This document shows positions 25,291-27,028 of a stretch of DNA of 27,028 nt, in pieces; position 1 is the stretch's first letter; each line of letters begins with the position of its first letter. A program made the translations under genes and the position numbers. The DNA comes from Clostridia bacterium (GTDB taxonomy: Bacteria > Bacillota > Clostridia > Oscillospirales > Acutalibacteraceae), in NCBI GenBank assembly GCA_900770255.1, contig CAAGJN010000008.1, forward strand, positions 1-27,028, in the 5' to 3' direction. The notes beneath the pieces were generated by a model. The model saw nothing but the letters and a program-made list of their open reading frames with translations, made no database searches and was not told the origin of the DNA.

Positions 25291-25291
25291 T

Positions 25292-26578
25292 TTATTTTGC
25301 CTCCTTTGTGATGATGTCGAGAATCTCCGCGCTGGTGTAGTAGCGCGCGGTCGTGTATGTTCTGAGCTTGTTGGAATTCGTTATAACAGGCATCTTGCCT
25401 GCAAGCGGGTTGTTCATATACATCAGCGGGCATATGTAGCTGAGTACGACTCCGGTCGCCTTGAGCTTTTCGGCGTTGGGCGTAGCGTTGAACCTCTCGA
25501 TGACTGCGGGTGCCGCGGTAAATACAGTCGGGACAGAGACCTTGCTTCTGCCGTTCTTCTTGAGAGATTCATAGACGTTCTCGGTCCATTCAACGAGCTG
25601 ATCATAGGAGAGGTGAGGGCATCCGATGAAGCAGAGCTTCGGAGTGGCGTTCTTATCCTTCCACATGATGGGATAGTTGTTCTTGACCCTGTCAAGCTCA
25701 GCGTCGTCAATGACATAGACCTTTGCGCCTTCGGCAATGAGGGCCTCGCCCTGCTCGACTGCTTCGGGGGTCAGCTTGTCGATGTGATAGAGGCCGACAG
25801 CGCCGTTTGAAGCGGTAGCCGCGCCGAAATCCTTGAGGTAAGCCTTTGCGTCGCTGTCAAGCTCTGTGCCGATCCACTTGTCAAGGCCCTTAACATAGGG
25901 AACATCCTCCATGACCTTCATGCCGATAGCGGAGCCGAGAATCTGAGCTTCGGGCTTCTCTGTGGTCTTGACTTCAACTATCCAGGTAGCTTTTCTGTTT
26001 TCGTCTGTCACAAGTCCGAAATAGGGGACTCGGCCGACGATTGAACCGAAGAGTTCAATTATGCCGGAGTTTCTGTTGCAGCGCGCGCCGAGCACGGAGT
26101 TTGCATAGACAACGGCAGAGGACTCTGCCCATGAAAGAACATCACCCTTCTTGGGGACGTTGCCGACTTCGTCCATGTAGCAGGTGCAGGTGTATGACTT
26201 GCTGTCGATGAGGCCGAGCTTCTTGAGCTGTTCATCGTAGCTGTCCTGCATGTTGTACATAAACTTCTTGAAAACGACATTTTTAATGAAGCTCGAAGGT
26301 ACATTTGGATCGAGGGGCTTGGGGTCAACGGAGAACTTCTGCCCGGAGACTGCGCCGTTCTCAATAAGCTGATCCATTAGATCATAAACAGGTTGCATAA
26401 CGCCCAGGCCGAAGCTTGTGACAAGATGCCCCATCTCGCTGGTGACGGGCACCATTTTTTCGGCGCCGAAAGCGTCGCCGTACATGACAAGGGTCTGCAT
26501 GACCTTGGCCATGGTCTCGCCTTTACCTCCATTGAGAATATCTTCCTCTTCGGGGGTAAGGTGCATTTTGTAGTTCAT
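25292..26578 (-). CDS. Aconitase X large (catalytic, DUF521-type) subunit
   Basis: A 428-residue AcnX catalytic subunit. Recognisable blocks are LTPEEEDILNGGKGE (7-21), the ESSAVVYANSVLGAR segment (152-166), GCPHLS (319-324) and SYICPL (380-385). Cys131 (or Cys133), Cys320 and Cys383 match in spacing the three Cys that hold the Fe-S cluster of this family. At 130-134 it reads TCTCY; my recollection is that relatives more often have CTPY here. AcnX enzymes are dehydratases for cis-3-hydroxy-L-proline (bacteria) or phosphomevalonate (archaea). No proline or mevalonate gene is nearby, so the substrate stays open. ATG 26578 has AGGTGG 7 nt upstream. First gene of a two-gene operon with the swivel subunit. 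Confidence 0.88.
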   Translation of the reverse strand: MNYKMHLTPEEEDILNGGKGETMAKVMQTLVMYGDAFGAEKMVPVTSEMGHLVTSFGLGVMQPVYDLMDQLIENGAVSGQKFSVDPKPLDPNVPSSFIKNVVFKKFMYNMQDSYDEQLKKLGLIDSKSYTCTCYMDEVGNVPKKGDVLSWAESSAVVYANSVLGARCNRNSGIIELFGSIVGRVPYFGLVTDENRKATWIVEVKTTEKPEAQILGSAIGMKVMEDVPYVKGLDKWIGTELDSDAKAYLKDFGAATASNGAVGLYHIDKLTPEAVEQGEALIAEGAKVYVIDDAELDRVKNNYPIMWKDKNATPKLCFIGCPHLSYDQLVEWTENVYESLKKNGRSKVSVPTVFTAAPAVIERFNATPNAEKLKATGVVLSYICPLMYMNNPLAGKMPVITNSNKLRTYTTARYYTSAEILDIITKEAK

Positions 26579-26643
26579 ATATATCCACCTTTCAATAAAT
26601 TTCAGCGGAGATGCCCGATTGGATCCCGCATAACATCAAATAA

Positions 26644-26672
26644 ATTTTATCACAAAATTAAATTAGATTGAA
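26644..26672 (-). promoter_or_regulatory. Possible promoter of the aconitase-X operon
   Basis: Minus strand TTCAAT (26667-26672), a 17-bp spacer and TAAAAT (26644-26649), about 65 bp before ATG 26578. The surrounding DNA is very AT-rich, so chance matches are likely. Apart from this and the divergent promoter at 26776, the 26579-26836 gap shows nothing I can name. Confidence 0.45.
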
Positions 26673-26775
26673 TTGTAATTTAGAAAAAAGAGGCGTAAAT
26701 AAATAAAAAAATATCGAATTTTTACAGTAAGGCTGTCTGTGAGCCCGTAAAGCGGCACCAGATGATAAAATTTTA

Positions 26776-26804
26776 TTGACAAGACCGCGTCTATGTGCTA
26801 TTAT
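26776..26804 (+). promoter_or_regulatory. Strong consensus promoter before the broken GrpB-like frame
   Basis: TTGACA (26776-26781, perfect), a 17-bp spacer and TATTAT (26799-26804), followed by GGGAGGTG and an ATG at 26837. It is the best -35 box in the window. Confidence 0.85.
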
Positions 26805-26836
26805 CACTATCCCTTAAATAACGGGAGGTGAGCCAT

Positions 26837-27028
26837 ATGATTGGATTAAAAAGGGGAGACATAGTGCTCTGCGAGCACGAGACGGCGTGGGAATACGAAG
26901 TGGAATATAGTCAATAAAGTGGACAAGTAAAATTACGCTTACAGGACATTATCAGCTTGATTGGGAGATAGCCCGTGATTATGAGAATGGGTACGGAGAG
27001 GATTGTAGAAACCAGCGATATAGGAAAG
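26837..27028 (+). pseudogene. Possible disrupted GrpB/UPF0157-like gene, runs off the window
   Basis: From ATG 26837, with GGGAGGTG just upstream and a consensus promoter, a frame of 26 codons reads MIGLKRGDIVLCEHETAWEYE and then stops at TAA 26915-26917. The pattern GLKRG-x-V-x-L-x2-H-x4-W resembles the N-terminus of GrpB (UPF0157) proteins, normally ~170 residues. After the stop, another frame is open to the window edge and encodes an acidic stretch containing HYQLDWEIARDYENGYGED, which I do not recognise as GrpB. A decayed or frameshifted gene is the simplest reading. A genuine 26-residue peptide, or a leader ahead of another gene, cannot be excluded because the window ends here. Confidence 0.35.

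Noticed and set aside
1..27028. CRISPR arrays, insertion sequences, prophage genes, riboswitches
   Set aside because: No regularly spaced repeats, transposase, integrase or phage structural genes were seen, and no leader showed a recognisable riboswitch or T-box core.

Overview
The window looks like a chromosomal piece of an anaerobic, Gram-positive Clostridia-type bacterium (Oscillospiraceae/Lachnospiraceae-like, probably from a gut or similar anaerobic community). This is inferred from strong AGGAGG-type ribosome sites, TTGaca/TATAAT promoters with about 17-bp spacers, dense Rho-independent terminators, a ferredoxin/NAD(P)H flavin-based electron-transfer operon, and many carbohydrate-active enzymes. 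No phage, IS element, CRISPR array or rRNA is visible. The only RNA gene found is a tRNA-Ser(GGA).

Layout. (a) 1-1777 (+): the 3' end of a GH29 alpha-L-fucosidase followed by a PHP-domain phosphoesterase. (b) 1855-3270 (-): pyruvate kinase, convergent with (a) across a shared terminator. (c) 3540-3631 (+): tRNA-Ser with its own promoter and terminator. (d) 3918-8934 (-): a three-gene redox operon (NuoE-like, NuoF-like, and a large GltD/NfnB-like flavoprotein with many Fe-S motifs), best read as an Stn-type electron-bifurcating transhydrogenase. (e) 9117-10832 (+): a secreted calcineurin-like metallophosphoesterase, divergent from (d). (f) 11183-13881 (-): the tldD-tldE(pmbA) protease pair. 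(g) 14040-14843 (+): a HAD-IIB phosphatase starting at TTG. (h) 14958-18494 (+): a GH109-like NAD-dependent oxidoreductase/glycosidase, a BadF/NAGK-type sugar kinase and a GH4 glycosidase, ending at a strong terminator. (i) 18691-21072 (+): a GH3 beta-glucosidase with swapped domain order. (j) 21210-23195 (+): a membrane-anchored protein carrying a discoidin/CBM32-like domain and a GH18 domain. (k) 23424-24764 (+): a MATE transporter. (l) 24847-26578 (-): the two subunits of an aconitase-X-type dehydratase. (m) 26776-end (+): a strong promoter and ribosome site in front of a very short reading frame that resembles the start of a GrpB/UPF0157 protein and then breaks.

How it fits together. Fucosidase, GH109-like enzyme, GH4, GH3, GH18 and an amino-sugar-type kinase suggest use of host or microbial glycans (fucose, N-acetylhexosamine and beta-glucoside linkages). 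The sugars would feed glycolysis, where pyruvate kinase acts, and the Stn-like complex would balance NADH, NADPH and ferredoxin during fermentation. No sugar transporter or PTS is present, so uptake must be encoded elsewhere. The points most worth a second look are the large Fe-S flavoprotein with a vestigial molybdopterin-enzyme-like tail, the GH109-kinase-GH4 cassette, the multi-pass GH18 protein, and the aconitase-X pair of unknown substrate. All functions are read from sequence motifs; no database search was run.
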